Part shown: positions 25,183 to 34,760 of the stretch, in pieces
How positions within the stretch are numbered: the first letter of the stretch is position 1
How the letters are laid out: each line of letters starts with the position of its first letter
DNA from: Nitrincola schmidtii
Lineage (GTDB): Bacteria; Pseudomonadota; Gammaproteobacteria; Pseudomonadales; Balneatricaceae
Direction of reading: 5' to 3'
NCBI RefSeq assembly: GCF_008973715.1
Contig: NZ_WBOL01000003.1
Span: forward strand, 1 to 64,000
DNA length: 64,000 nucleotides
The notes under the pieces: model-generated
The model's input: the letters and a program-made list of their open reading frames with translations, nothing else
Databases searched by the model: none
Told to the model about the DNA's origin: nothing
Translations under genes and position numbers: made by a program

Positions 25183-26831
25183 AAGATTTAATGTCACAGG
25201 TATTCATCGACTGGACAACTATCGAAGATAATGTGCTGGGTCTTCGAGTCTATGATGGAACAGATGAGAACCCAGAACGTTTATTGTTCACTAATTACTC
25301 ATCATTGGATGACTTAAAGCAGTCCTCGATCTTTAATCAGAATATTACACTGAATTTTAATGGAACTGACTGGCTGTTAGTGTTTGATGCAAAAGCGGCC
25401 AGTGCCAATATTAGTTATTTGAGTGCTTGGGCTGTGTTATTCAGTGGTTTTGCTCTCAGTGGCTTACTGTGTGGTTTGATGTTATCCCTTAATACGACGC
25501 GTCAACGTGCCAATCTTATTGCTGATAATCTCACACAAGAAATTCAAAAGCGCGAATCCCTACTTAAGGAAAGTGAGTTTCGCTGGCGATTTGCGATCGA
25601 AGGGGCAGGCGATGGTCTTTGGGACTGGAATCTTGCAGATGGAAAAGTATTCTTTAGTTCGCGCCTAAAAGATATGTTGGGATATTCTGCTGATGAAATC
25701 AGCAGCAACTTTGATGAGTGGCGTTCTCGTGTTCACTCAAAGGATCTTAAACAGACCATGAGTGAAATCCAAGCGCACTTGGATGGAAATACCGAGCTGT
25801 ATCGTCATGAATATCGTCTTAAGTGTAAAGACGGTAGCTGGAAATGGGTATTTGCAAGAGGGGTTGTAGTTGAACGGGATGCTGACCATAAACCTCTTCG
25901 CATGATAGGTACGCATTCCGATATTACCTCAAGAAAAGAGACAGATGAAAAGCTTCAGCTTGCCGCCAGTGTTTTCAGTCATGCGGGTGAAGGCGTCATG
26001 ATTACTGACACCAGTGGGCATATTATTGATGTGAACGAAGCCTTTACACACATAACAGGATTTGGTGCTGAAGAGGTGATTGGAAAAAACAGTCGTATTC
26101 TAAGTTCAGGTCGACATGACAAAGAGTTTTATGCGTCAATTTGGAACTCTCTTAAACTAAAAGGTTTTTGGCATGGTGAAATTTGGAATCGCCGTAAAAC
26201 GGGAGAGGTTTATGCAGAAATTCTAACTATCTCTGCCGTTAATGACGAAGATGGTGCTGCGCGTCATTATGTTGCCATCTTTTCAGATATAACCTCCGTG
26301 AAAGAGTATCAAACTCGACTTGAAAGCATTGCTCATTACGATGTGCTAACACGGTTACCTAATCGGGTGTTGTTATCTGACCGTTTACATCAGGCGATAG
26401 CTCAGGTTAAGCGTAACCGAAAAATGTTGGCTGTCGCCTTCATTGATCTGGATGGGTTCAAAGCAGTTAATGATAATCATAGACATCAAATTGGTGATGA
26501 GCTGTTAATTGCTATTGCTTCTCGCCTTAAAGCCGCTATTAGAGAAGGTGATACCATCGCTCGAATTGGGGGTGATGAATTTATCGTGGCGATGGTGGAT
26601 TTAGGATTCCGTGAAGAGTGTTATCCCATGTTAGATAGATTGCTTTCTGTGGTTTCAAAACCGGTGAAAATTGGCGAATTTATGCTTCAAGTATCAGCTA
26701 GTATTGGTGTTACATTTTACCCACAAGAGGATAATCTCGATGCAGATCAGTTACAACGCCAGGCGGATCATGCAATGTATCAAGCAAAATTAAAAGGCAA
26801 AAACCGTTATCATGTATTTGAAGAGCTTTAA
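25179..26831 (+). CDS. PAS-PAS-GGDEF part of the frameshifted CHASE cyclase
   Basis: This starts with the C-terminal end of the CHASE domain (MKDLMSQVF, GLRVYDG), then a second membrane helix (about 80-105) and a PAS domain with PAC (about 135-250). A second PAS (about 255-375) and a GGDEF domain (about 380-545) follow: LPNRVLLSDR, FIDLDGFKAVND, RIGGDEF, with I-site REGD. The catalytic part is intact. The ATG at 25179 overlaps the upstream TGA (ATGA) but has no Shine-Dalgarno, so on its own it would start inside a domain. The 18-bp spacing to the next gene suggests cotranscription with the HEWFH protein. Confidence 0.85.
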   Translation: MKDLMSQVFIDWTTIEDNVLGLRVYDGTDENPERLLFTNYSSLDDLKQSSIFNQNITLNFNGTDWLLVFDAKAASANISYLSAWAVLFSGFALSGLLCGLMLSLNTTRQRANLIADNLTQEIQKRESLLKESEFRWRFAIEGAGDGLWDWNLADGKVFFSSRLKDMLGYSADEISSNFDEWRSRVHSKDLKQTMSEIQAHLDGNTELYRHEYRLKCKDGSWKWVFARGVVVERDADHKPLRMIGTHSDITSRKETDEKLQLAASVFSHAGEGVMITDTSGHIIDVNEAFTHITGFGAEEVIGKNSRILSSGRHDKEFYASIWNSLKLKGFWHGEIWNRRKTGEVYAEILTISAVNDEDGAARHYVAIFSDITSVKEYQTRLESIAHYDVLTRLPNRVLLSDRLHQAIAQVKRNRKMLAVAFIDLDGFKAVNDNHRHQIGDELLIAIASRLKAAIREGDTIARIGGDEFIVAMVDLGFREECYPMLDRLLSVVSKPVKIGEFMLQVSASIGVTFYPQEDNLDADQLQRQADHAMYQAKLKGKNRYHVFEEL

Positions 26832-26849
26832 GATCATTCAAAAGGCTTT

Positions 26850-27632
26850 ATGAACTCTCGCTACTACCGCCGTGGCCCCGAACATCGATACGGCGAAATC
26901 GTCGATTTTGTCTCGATTCGAAAGCTTTACGATTTTCGTTCTGTTGAGATAGGTCGGTGGGTTACGCGGAATGAAAACGAGGAAGCTGCCGCGCTTTTTT
27001 ACGATGCTCTGGCAGACTTAATGACGATACTAAATGGTACTGAATCGCTCATCTCATTGCGTGGAACCCTAGCTTTTCAATATGGAATAGGGGGGCGACC
27101 GGGCGTAGCCGCACACTATCAACCTGCAACTCGCTGTTTCTCACTGGCAAAAAATGCAGGTCCCGGCAGTATTGCGCATGAATGGTTCCATGCCCTTGAT
27201 CACTATTTAGCAGATAAGTGTTTTAGTGATGCTCCGAAGATAATGTTTGCCTCCAGCGCTTGGCTACATGACGCAACACCCGTGGTGCATTCACTCAATG
27301 ACCTTCTATTTAAATGCTTCAAAGCCATATTTCTTGATGAAACAGGTCTGGAGCCAAGTGAACTTTTTATGGCGTCGAAAAAAGTAGATCAACAATCCGG
27401 AGTGCTTTACTGGAGCTTACCTGAAGAGATGGCTGCTCGCGCTTTTGAGTCTTATGTTCAAGATCATGCGATTTGTAATCACTTCTTAGTAAAAGGGACT
27501 AAGTCATCGAAAGAAGCGCTGTTGGGGCTCTATCCTCAAGGTGAGCAGAGAGCCATAATCAATACAGCATTTCAGGAATATTTTCGTCACTTGGGAAATA
27601 GCTTGAGAAAACAGCAAACGCTAACACGTTAA
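26850..27632 (+). CDS. CLCA_X-like putative zincin
   Basis: This 260-residue cytoplasmic protein has a zinc-metallopeptidase-like motif, AHEWFHALDH (HExxH), at about residue 112, preceded by FSLAKNAGPGSIAH. A Glu-containing EEMAARAFESYVQDH (about 190) could supply the third ligand. The pattern resembles the CLCA_X family of marine gammaproteobacteria, which I name with moderate certainty; activity is unproven. The ATG has AAAGG about 4 nt upstream and lies 18 bp after the cyclase, so the two may be cotranscribed. Confidence 0.65.
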   Translation: MNSRYYRRGPEHRYGEIVDFVSIRKLYDFRSVEIGRWVTRNENEEAAALFYDALADLMTILNGTESLISLRGTLAFQYGIGGRPGVAAHYQPATRCFSLAKNAGPGSIAHEWFHALDHYLADKCFSDAPKIMFASSAWLHDATPVVHSLNDLLFKCFKAIFLDETGLEPSELFMASKKVDQQSGVLYWSLPEEMAARAFESYVQDHAICNHFLVKGTKSSKEALLGLYPQGEQRAIINTAFQEYFRHLGNSLRKQQTLTR

Positions 27633-27693
27633 GGTGCTGCGTTCTAATCCATCTGCCTATTACGCCTGCATTAGCTTTTCCCTACATTTTTTC

Positions 27694-28260
27694 TTATCGT
27701 CTAGGAAGCGAGCGCACATTAGGATATTTTCTACCTTCTTGAAAGTCGGCAAGAATATCTTGCATCTCTTCAGTTGTCATGTGTCCTATGTAGCGATACC
27801 AAGTTTTGCTATCGGGTCCAATAATTAAGTGCTGTGGTATGACTCTTGAGCCTTCTTCTATTAACACTCGATTGGGTGGAAGGTTAAAACGATTCGACCA
27901 ACGTTGCGCATCTTGGACAGTCGCATCGACAAAAGGCTGATCACCTCCCGTCATGACTGTATAAATCTGTAATTGGGTTGATGCAGTGTCGGTCAAGCGT
28001 CGAATATGCGGTGCTTGTTGTGAGCTTGCATTGCACCAAGGAGCGGCATAAGTGACCCAAATCCAATGGTATAATGAAGTATCATCACACACATCGATAG
28101 TCTCACCATTAGCACTTAAGCGACTCGATCTGTCTAGGTTACTTGTACAGCCTCCGGCAATATCCCAGTCAGTATAATATTCGCCCGTGGGATCTTTTGA
28201 ATTGCATCCGGATAGGATGAGTAGAACCATAAGAACGACAAAAATAAGGGGATATTTCAT
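27694..28260 (-). CDS. Thioredoxin-fold lipoprotein with single active-site Cys
   Basis: A lipoprotein signal peptide with lipobox LSGC (Cys about 19) anchors a 188-residue thioredoxin-like protein. The active-site region reads APWCNASSQQAP: the first Cys after Trp is kept, but the second Cys of CxxC is Ser (C-N-A-S). It could therefore do monothiol chemistry, but not a classical dithiol exchange. IPQHLIIGPD gives the cis-Pro-like segment. It could be an envelope thiol or redox protein. It is convergent with the HEWFH gene and lies downstream of the sulfate-binding protein gene, 52 bp apart. Confidence 0.75.
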   Translation of the reverse strand: MKYPLIFVVLMVLLILSGCNSKDPTGEYYTDWDIAGGCTSNLDRSSRLSANGETIDVCDDTSLYHWIWVTYAAPWCNASSQQAPHIRRLTDTASTQLQIYTVMTGGDQPFVDATVQDAQRWSNRFNLPPNRVLIEEGSRVIPQHLIIGPDSKTWYRYIGHMTTEEMQDILADFQEGRKYPNVRSLPRR

Positions 28261-28312
28261 TCATGCTGCCCTATGCAAATCGATCAAACTTAATCATTAA
28301 CACCAGCATAGT

Positions 28313-29377
28313 TCACTTTCTAACTAACTGATCAAACACACCACCATTACTGAAATGTTTTTCTTGAGCAACCGACCAATTGGGATAAAGATCCTCTAGC
28401 TTAAATAAATTAATTTGCTGAAAATGTTCAAGATTCTGGGTGCTGACGAGTTCTGGGTACTGTGGGCGATAATAGTGTTGAGCTGCGATGCGTTGACCAT
28501 CTTCCGAATACAGATGTTCAACATAGGCTTTGGCTACTTCTGTACTGCCTTTTCTGTCGGTATTGCCGGTCATGACCGCCACCGGTGGTTCAGCTAAAAT
28601 GGACTGGCTAGGAATAATAATCTCAAGACCATTGTGGCTAAGATTATTGAGGCTTAATAGCGCTTCATTTTCCCACGCAATCAAAACATCTCCCATACCT
28701 CGTTCTACAAAAGTAACACTGGATCCGCGAGCACCTGTGTCCATTAATAAAACATTGCTGTAAAGTTTTTGTACGAAATCTCGTGCAGATTGTTCGGCTA
28801 GATCACGGGATGCATCATCAGCATCATTGAGTTGTTGAATACCACCCATGGCATTGAGATAGGCATGTCCCCATGCCGCTAGATAGTTCCAGCGCGCACC
28901 GCCGGATGTTTTAGGGTTGGGGGTAATGATGCCAACGTTTTCGTTAACTAAATCATCCCAGTCTTTGATATTTTTAGGGTTTCCTTCACGCACCAGAAAT
29001 ACAATGGTAGACGTGTAGGGTGATGATGCAAGAGGTAACTGTTCCTGCCAATGCTTATCCAGCCGACCTGTTCGTTCTGCAACCATATCGATGTCATAGG
29101 CAAGAGCCAACGATAACACATCAGCATTGAGTCCTTGCATGACTGCTAACGCTTGACGTCCAGAACCGCCATGAGACATCCTGACGCGCACAGTATCCCC
29201 AGTTTTTGCTCGCCAATGATCAACAAAACGTTCATTGTAATCTTGGTAAAACTCACGAGTTGGATCGTACGAGACATTCAATAAGTCAATATCGGCTGAA
29301 TAAGCACTGATTGGAAGTGTGATAAGCAAGGCAGCTAGAATATTTTTGAATTGCCCACGTTGATTCTTGTCCGTCAT
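28313..29377 (-). CDS. Periplasmic sulfate-binding protein (Sbp/CysP)
   Basis: A signal peptide ending SAYSA (about residue 29) leads to a 325-residue sulfate-binding fold. The family signatures are NVSYDPTREFY, HGGSGRQA (anion loop), ADVLSLALAYD, TSGGARWNYLAAWG and RGMGDVLIAWENEA. It delivers sulfate or thiosulfate to an ABC importer, but no cysTWA genes are adjacent. The divergent neighbour is an SLC13-type permease, and the 168-bp AT-rich gap between them would hold both promoters. The start has AAGGAAA about 7 nt upstream. Confidence 0.93.
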   Translation of the reverse strand: MTDKNQRGQFKNILAALLITLPISAYSADIDLLNVSYDPTREFYQDYNERFVDHWRAKTGDTVRVRMSHGGSGRQALAVMQGLNADVLSLALAYDIDMVAERTGRLDKHWQEQLPLASSPYTSTIVFLVREGNPKNIKDWDDLVNENVGIITPNPKTSGGARWNYLAAWGHAYLNAMGGIQQLNDADDASRDLAEQSARDFVQKLYSNVLLMDTGARGSSVTFVERGMGDVLIAWENEALLSLNNLSHNGLEIIIPSQSILAEPPVAVMTGNTDRKGSTEVAKAYVEHLYSEDGQRIAAQHYYRPQYPELVSTQNLEHFQQINLFKLEDLYPNWSVAQEKHFSNGGVFDQLVRK

Positions 29378-29545
29378 GATAACTGTTTCCTTGAACTAAA
29401 AGTGTGACAAGGATAAGTGTTATTGTTTAGATCTAAAAGTAATTAATAATTATTTTAATATAACCAAAATTAAAATAATTTTTTCCTAATGTTACTGGTG
29501 CTAGTTCAGTATAATCAGATACACACAAGGTCAAGGAAGCGTTTT

Positions 29546-31447
29546 ATGACTGTAGATCAATGGATTATCATTTCTATTTTTGCAATCACCGTGTTGATGT
29601 TCCTATGGGGGCGTTGGCGGCACGATATGGTGGCGTTTGGTTCACTATTGGCCTGTGTTCTAGCTGGTCTGATTGATCCTGCTGAAGCCTTTAGTGGCTT
29701 TGGTCATCCTGCTGTGATAACCGTGGCCTGTGTATTAATTCTGAGTCGAGGATTACAGAACTCTGGTGCTGTGGATGCATTAACGCGTGTTGCGTTACCT
29801 GCGAATGCGGGGCGCATGGTCAGTATGTTGGCCTTAATGGGGTTAGGAGCCTTCTTATCTGGCTTTATGAACAACGTCGGTGCTATGGCGCTGTTAATGC
29901 CGGTAGCCATTCATGTGGCGCATCGATTAGAACTTACGCCGGGTCAAGTCCTGATGCCTTTGGCTTTTGGCACTATTCTAGGCGGCATGACCACGCTCAT
30001 CGGTACACCGCCCAACCTAATTGTTTCGGGATTTCGAGCAGAAGCTGGGTTAGGCAGTTTTGCCATGTTCGACTTCACCATTATTGGTTTTGCAGTCGCT
30101 TTCGTGGGTATTATTTTTATTGCCCTGGTAGGCTGGCGTCTTGTTCCAGCACGACAACAATCGGATCTTGAAGGTTTTGAATCAGGGGCTTATATCACCG
30201 AAGTTAGAATTGAAGAGAAGAGTAAGTCGGATGGTTTACGCTTGTTTGAGATCGAAAAAGCTTTAGAGGATGTTGACTCTCAAGTCCTAGGTATCGTTCA
30301 ACGAGAAGTCAAAATTATTGCTGCTAATTCAAATCGTCGTGTCTATGCAGGCGATATTTTGATGATTGAAGCAGAAGTGGATGCCCTGGCTGATGTGCTA
30401 TCCATTTTAGGTTTGACCCTGGAAGAATCGGTAAAGGAGGAACAGGATTCAGACGAAAAGCCTGCACAGGTGGAAAAAGTAGCAGCGAAAAAAACCATCA
30501 AAGAGAAGATTGACAACAAACAACCAGCAAGTAAGACGTCAGCTAAAGATCAAGAAGAGGAAGAAGAGGAAGAAAGCTCCAGTAAATCCAAAGAAATAGA
30601 GTTAATGGAGCTTGCGGTACTGCCGAACTCACCATTATCAGGTCGTTCAGCTAGCGATATTCTGTTAAGAACACGTTATGGCATCAACTTATTGGCTTTT
30701 TCTAGAGAGGGGAGTCGATCGAGAAAACGCTTGCGTTCTATTGCGATTCAATCAGGTGATTTATTGCTGATGCAAGGGCCTCCTGAATCTATATTGGAGT
30801 TTGCAGCCGATAATGCCTGTGTGCCACTGGCACAACGCGAGTTACGTATTCCAGATAAAATAAAAATCTGGCAAGCCAGCTTAATTATGCTGTTCTCTAT
30901 TGCAGGAGCTGCCTTTGGTTTGTTGCCAGCAGCGATCGCTTTTGCATTGGGCGTATTAGCATCTATGGCCTTACGCACGGTACCACTGCGGCAAGTGTAC
31001 GAAGCCGTTGATTGGCCTGTGATCGTGTTATTGGCGTCATTGATTCCAGTAGCGGCGGCGATGGAAATAACGGGAACAGCCGATTTAATTGCCCGAGTGT
31101 TGGTTGAAAATGTGGCGCAGGGTAATGCAGTGGTAGGCTTAGCATTAATTCTGATCGTGACGATGTTCTTATCGGATTTGATGAACAATGCAGCGACAGC
31201 GGCCGTCATGTGTCCAATCGCGATCAGTATTGCCAATACCCTGGTGGTGAGTCCTGATTCGTTTTTAATGGCCGTGGCGATTGGCGCTTCCTGCGCATTT
31301 TTGACGCCGATAGGTCATCAGAATAACACCTTGATTTTAGGGCCTGGTGGGTTCAAGTTTAGTGATTATTGGAAACTTGGCTTTCCACTAGAAGTTCTTG
31401 TGATTCTAGTATCATTACCCTTGCTGTTACTGGTGTGGCCGTTGTAA
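29546..31447 (+). CDS. SLC13-family permease with two RCK_C (TrkA-C) domains
   Basis: About ten to twelve membrane helices are split by a cytoplasmic loop holding two TrkA-C domains, the usual plan of bacterial SLC13 anion/sodium symporters. Typical helical hairpins include FMNNVGAMALLMPVA and LIGTPPNLIVSGF in the first half and DLMNNAATAAVMCPIA with FLTPIGHQNNTLI in the second. Between the RCK_C domains lies an unusually charged linker (about residues 310-370) rich in Lys and Glu, with a run of eight consecutive Gln/Glu residues (QEEEEEEE). The ATG at 29546 has AAGGAAG upstream. Divergence from a sulfate-binding protein suggests a sulfate or sulfonate role, an inference. Confidence 0.88.
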   Translation: MTVDQWIIISIFAITVLMFLWGRWRHDMVAFGSLLACVLAGLIDPAEAFSGFGHPAVITVACVLILSRGLQNSGAVDALTRVALPANAGRMVSMLALMGLGAFLSGFMNNVGAMALLMPVAIHVAHRLELTPGQVLMPLAFGTILGGMTTLIGTPPNLIVSGFRAEAGLGSFAMFDFTIIGFAVAFVGIIFIALVGWRLVPARQQSDLEGFESGAYITEVRIEEKSKSDGLRLFEIEKALEDVDSQVLGIVQREVKIIAANSNRRVYAGDILMIEAEVDALADVLSILGLTLEESVKEEQDSDEKPAQVEKVAAKKTIKEKIDNKQPASKTSAKDQEEEEEEESSSKSKEIELMELAVLPNSPLSGRSASDILLRTRYGINLLAFSREGSRSRKRLRSIAIQSGDLLLMQGPPESILEFAADNACVPLAQRELRIPDKIKIWQASLIMLFSIAGAAFGLLPAAIAFALGVLASMALRTVPLRQVYEAVDWPVIVLLASLIPVAAAMEITGTADLIARVLVENVAQGNAVVGLALILIVTMFLSDLMNNAATAAVMCPIAISIANTLVVSPDSFLMAVAIGASCAFLTPIGHQNNTLILGPGGFKFSDYWKLGFPLEVLVILVSLPLLLLVWPL

Positions 31448-31503
31448 AAAAAGCACCTACTCAACCACACCTTAGGACCGCTATAGGGGTGTGGAAGAGT
31501 AGG
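31445..31503 (-). terminator. Bidirectional terminator between SLC13 permease and liu operon
   Basis: CCTACTC-AA-CCACACC (31456-31471) pairs with GGTGTGG-AA-GAGTAGG (31488-31503), with a small AA/AA internal loop. On the minus strand TTTTTTT follows, so it mainly ends the liu operon; the plus-strand permease gene ends just before it. Confidence 0.85.
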
Positions 31504-31540
31504 CGAAAAGTGATGTCCGTCTAATCCATGGAATTTTCGT

Positions 31541-33229
31541 TTAGACGTCTTCTAGACCCAGCTCTTTGACAGAAATTTCGCGCATCTTAAACTTCTGAAT
31601 TTTTCCAGTAACGGTCATTGGAAACTCTTCGACAAATTTAAAGTAGCGTGGGATTTTGAAGTGGGTGATTTTCCCTTTGCAGAAGGCTCGCAATGATTCA
31701 TCGCTCATTTCATCAGCGCCGGGTTGAAGTTTGATCCATGCAATCAGTTCCTCACCGTATTTTCTATCGGGAATACCGGTAACTTGAACTTCTGCAATGG
31801 CAGGGTGGGTGTATAAAAATTCTTCCACTTCTTTGGGATAGATGTTTTCACCACCACGAATTACCATGTCTTTAATGCGGCCTTCGATCTTGATGTAGCC
31901 TTCTTCGTCCATGCTGGCCAAATCACCTGTATGCATCCATCCTGCAGCATCAATCGCTTCTTTAGTGCCTGATTCATTATTCCAGTATTTCAACATGACG
32001 CTGTAACCACGTGTGCACAGTTCACCAATTTCGCCACGAGGCAAAATACGACCGGTAGCCGGATCTACAATTTTGCTTTCCAAATGCGGCTGAGTGCGTC
32101 CTACGGTGGTCACACGTTTTTCCAGCGAATCATTGGCACCGGTTTGCGTTGAAACCGGACTCGTTTCAGTCATTCCGTAAGCGATCTGAACCTCTTTCAT
32201 GTTCATTTTATTGATCACTTGTTTCATCACTTCGGTCGGGCATAACGAGCCTGCCATGATGCCAGTGCGTAAACTGGAAAGGTCCATTTTGTCGAAATCC
32301 GGGTGACCTAGCTCAGAAATAAACATGGTCGGTACACCGTACAGAGCAGTTGCACGCTCTTGATGAACCGCTTGTAAAACCGTGGCGGGATCAAACCCTT
32401 CGCCTGGATAGATCATCGTTGATCCATGCGTCACACAACCCAAGTTACCCATCACCATGCCAAAACAGTGATACAGCGGAACAGGGATCACTAGGCGATC
32501 TTTTTCGGTAAAGCCCATACTTTCGGTAACAAAGTATCCGTTGTTTAGAATATTGTGATGAGAAAGCGTTGCACCTTTTGGAAAGCCCGTGGTGCCAGAG
32601 GTGTACTGAATATTGATCGCATCATCAAACTGTAACTCTGATTGAGTTTGATCCACTGTTTCTTGCGGGATTTCTTTGGATAACTCAACAAAGTCTTGCC
32701 AACGCCACATGCCCGGATGCTTTTTCTCATCAAGGTTAATGACCCCTTTTAGCAGCGGCAGTTTTTGCGATTTTAGCTTTCCTTCGGCACACATTTTTAG
32801 TTCAGGTGCTAGCTCGTAAAGCATGCTGCGATAATCAGAACCTTTAAAGCTGTCTGCTGTGACAAGGTAGCTGGCTTCTGATTGATTCAGGGCATATTCC
32901 AGTTCGTGGGTACGATAAGCGGGGTTGATGTTAACCAGAATCGCACCAATTTTTGCAGTCGCAAATTGGGTTAAGGTCCACTCATAACGGTTAGGTGACC
33001 AGATACCGACCCTGTCTCCACGTTGAACACCGATCGCTAAGAGTGCCCGTGCACAGCGATTCACGTGTTCTTGAAGTTCTTTGTAGGTCCATCGAATATT
33101 TTGGTGTAACACGATTAGCGCATCGTTATCAGGGTAACGGTTGGCTGTCGCATCAAACATATCTCCAATGGTCATGCCCAGTAGAGGTTTGCTGCTGGTA
33201 CCGCTGGTATAGCTTGGTAGTGTTGACAT
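31541..33229 (-). CDS. AMP-binding acyl-CoA synthetase of the liu operon
   Basis: An ANL-superfamily ligase of 562 residues activates a carboxylic acid with ATP and CoA. The P-loop-like [12 protein letters not shown] is near residue 215, then the YGMTETSP motif, the GWMHTGDLA acid and the C-terminal hinge [14 protein letters not shown]. The catalytic Lys lies in [13 protein letters not shown]. The position at the end of the liu operon, 57 bp after the AhpD-like gene, suggests activation of isovalerate or another branched or medium-chain acid entering at LiuA. Substrate choice cannot be read. GGAG lies 8 nt before the ATG. Confidence 0.93.
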   Translation of the reverse strand: MSTLPSYTSGTSSKPLLGMTIGDMFDATANRYPDNDALIVLHQNIRWTYKELQEHVNRCARALLAIGVQRGDRVGIWSPNRYEWTLTQFATAKIGAILVNINPAYRTHELEYALNQSEASYLVTADSFKGSDYRSMLYELAPELKMCAEGKLKSQKLPLLKGVINLDEKKHPGMWRWQDFVELSKEIPQETVDQTQSELQFDDAINIQYTSGTTGFPKGATLSHHNILNNGYFVTESMGFTEKDRLVIPVPLYHCFGMVMGNLGCVTHGSTMIYPGEGFDPATVLQAVHQERATALYGVPTMFISELGHPDFDKMDLSSLRTGIMAGSLCPTEVMKQVINKMNMKEVQIAYGMTETSPVSTQTGANDSLEKRVTTVGRTQPHLESKIVDPATGRILPRGEIGELCTRGYSVMLKYWNNESGTKEAIDAAGWMHTGDLASMDEEGYIKIEGRIKDMVIRGGENIYPKEVEEFLYTHPAIAEVQVTGIPDRKYGEELIAWIKLQPGADEMSDESLRAFCKGKITHFKIPRYFKFVEEFPMTVTGKIQKFKMREISVKELGLEDV

Positions 33230-33286
33230 AGTTCAGGCTCCATTATTTTTTTTATGCAAAGAGGCTGTTTATTTAAAAACTAAAGG

Positions 33287-33859
33287 CTAACGAAATTGAG
33301 TGTGATACTCCTCATTCGGTGCCATTTCCACGGCCAGTGCAACACGGTTAGTCATGTTGTAAAAACCAACCAGATTGCAGATATCCCAGATTCCTTGGTC
33401 ACTGAATCCTACATCACGTAAGGCATTGGCATCCTTAGGAGTGACCTCTGAGGGGTGTCGCGTTAATTTGGATGCATAATCCAGCATGGCTTGGTGCCTT
33501 GCTGAAAGTTTTGCACTGCGATAATTCATCACCAGATGTTCACCTAGCGCAGGATCACCGCTAAGTTCGCGCACGGCTGCGCCATGAGCGACTAAGCAGT
33601 AAAAACATTTGTTGTCGGAAGAGACAACCACAGCGATCATTTCTCGTTCCAGAACTGTTAATTCACTCTCGCCAAACATCAGTTGGTTGTAGAAGCGAGA
33701 AAATACCTCTAGTTGTTCTAGATTTTGACTGTAGGCCGTTAACACATTTGGGATTAAGCCCAACTTTTCTTGGCACTTATCAAAATAGCCTTGCACGGAT
33801 TCAGGTAATTCGGCAAAAGAGGGAATCGGAAGGTCGAGTGCTACCACTGGATTACTCAT
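33287..33859 (-). CDS. Peroxidase-related AhpD/carboxymuconolactone decarboxylase-like protein
   Basis: This 190-residue helical protein has the AhpD-like redox motif NKCFYCLVAHG (CxxC with a following His), then the AMLDYASKLTRHPSEVT segment and a C-terminal GFYNMTNRVALA. This is the uncharacterised peroxidase-related group within the AhpD-like superfamily. It overlaps the end of liuE by 8 bp and has GGGAGG 5 nt before the ATG at 33859, so it is an operon member. A thiol peroxidase or antioxidant role during acyl-CoA oxidation is possible but unproven. Confidence 0.88.
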   Translation of the reverse strand: MSNPVVALDLPIPSFAELPESVQGYFDKCQEKLGLIPNVLTAYSQNLEQLEVFSRFYNQLMFGESELTVLEREMIAVVVSSDNKCFYCLVAHGAAVRELSGDPALGEHLVMNYRSAKLSARHQAMLDYASKLTRHPSEVTPKDANALRDVGFSDQGIWDICNLVGFYNMTNRVALAVEMAPNEEYHTQFR

Positions 33860-34760
33860 CACAGCCTCCCATCGCTAAAGCGACTTTAGAGCCACTGGTA
33901 CGATTCAGTTGCTGAGTAATCCAATGTCCGGTGTTAATCAGTTTTTGTAGGTCGACACCGGTTTCTATGCCCAATCCATTCAATAGATAAAGTACATCTT
34001 CCGTGGCGACATTGCCGGAGGCGCCTTTGGCATAAGGACATCCTCCCAATCCAGCGACAGAAGCATCTATCACCGCAATACCTTCTTCTAACACCGCGTA
34101 GAGATTGCCGATTGCTTGACCATAGGTGTCGTGGAAATGTGCTGCCAATCGGTTGATTGGCACCTCTTTACTCACGGCTTCCAACATCCGCTTGGCTTTT
34201 AACGGAGTACCCACGCCAATGGTGTCGCCTAGGGAGATTTCATAGCAACCCATCTCGAACATCGCCTTAGCAACTTTAGCGACCTGTTTAGGGTCAACAT
34301 CACCTTGGTAAGGACAACCCATCACGGTAGACACATAGCCTCGCACCTTAATGCCTGACTGTTTAGCGGTTTCCATAATAGGGGCAAAGCGTTCTAAGCT
34401 TTCCGCAATCGAGCAGTTGATGTTTTTCTGGGTAAAGGCTTCTGACGCTGCACTAAACACCGCAACTTCATCTGCCTTAGCGGCAATCGCCGATTCTAAC
34501 CCTTTCATATTTGGGGTCAGGGCAGCGTAGGTCACACCGGGTTTCCGAGTGATACCGGCCATCACATCGCTTGCATCACCCATCTGAGGTACCCATTTGG
34601 GTGATACAAAACTGGCTGCTTCAATATGAGAAAGTCCACATTGACTTAGGCGATTGATCAGTTCCACCTTAATGGCGGTAGGAATCAACTCACCTGGTTC
34701 GTTTTGCAGCCCGTCACGCGGACTCATTTCGAATAGTCGGACAGAAGCGGGGAAGCTCAT
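33852..34760 (-). CDS. liuE: Hydroxymethylglutaryl-CoA lyase LiuE
   Basis: LiuE cleaves HMG-CoA to acetoacetate and acetyl-CoA, the last step of leucine catabolism. The 302-residue TIM barrel (HMGL-like) shows EMSPRDGLQNE at the N terminus (metal Asp), EAASFVSPKWVPQM, the VSTVMGCPY Cys region, the HFHDTYGQ metal histidines and the catalytic-Cys loop GLGGCPYAKGASGN. The ATG overlaps the liuD stop by 4 bp. It is complete and of family length. Confidence 0.96.
   Translation of the reverse strand: MSFPASVRLFEMSPRDGLQNEPGELIPTAIKVELINRLSQCGLSHIEAASFVSPKWVPQMGDASDVMAGITRKPGVTYAALTPNMKGLESAIAAKADEVAVFSAASEAFTQKNINCSIAESLERFAPIMETAKQSGIKVRGYVSTVMGCPYQGDVDPKQVAKVAKAMFEMGCYEISLGDTIGVGTPLKAKRMLEAVSKEVPINRLAAHFHDTYGQAIGNLYAVLEEGIAVIDASVAGLGGCPYAKGASGNVATEDVLYLLNGLGIETGVDLQKLINTGHWITQQLNRTSGSKVALAMGGCDE

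Noticed and set aside
25160-25185. Programmed -1 frameshift at the split CHASE cyclase
   Set aside because: The site reads AGTCCCATCGGATGA, not an X-XXY-YYZ slippery heptamer, so mutation or error is simpler.
30748-31236. Minus-strand ORF of 162 codons inside the SLC13 permease gene
   Set aside because: It mirrors membrane-helix codons and has an Ala/Ile/Asn-rich composition typical of an antisense shadow.
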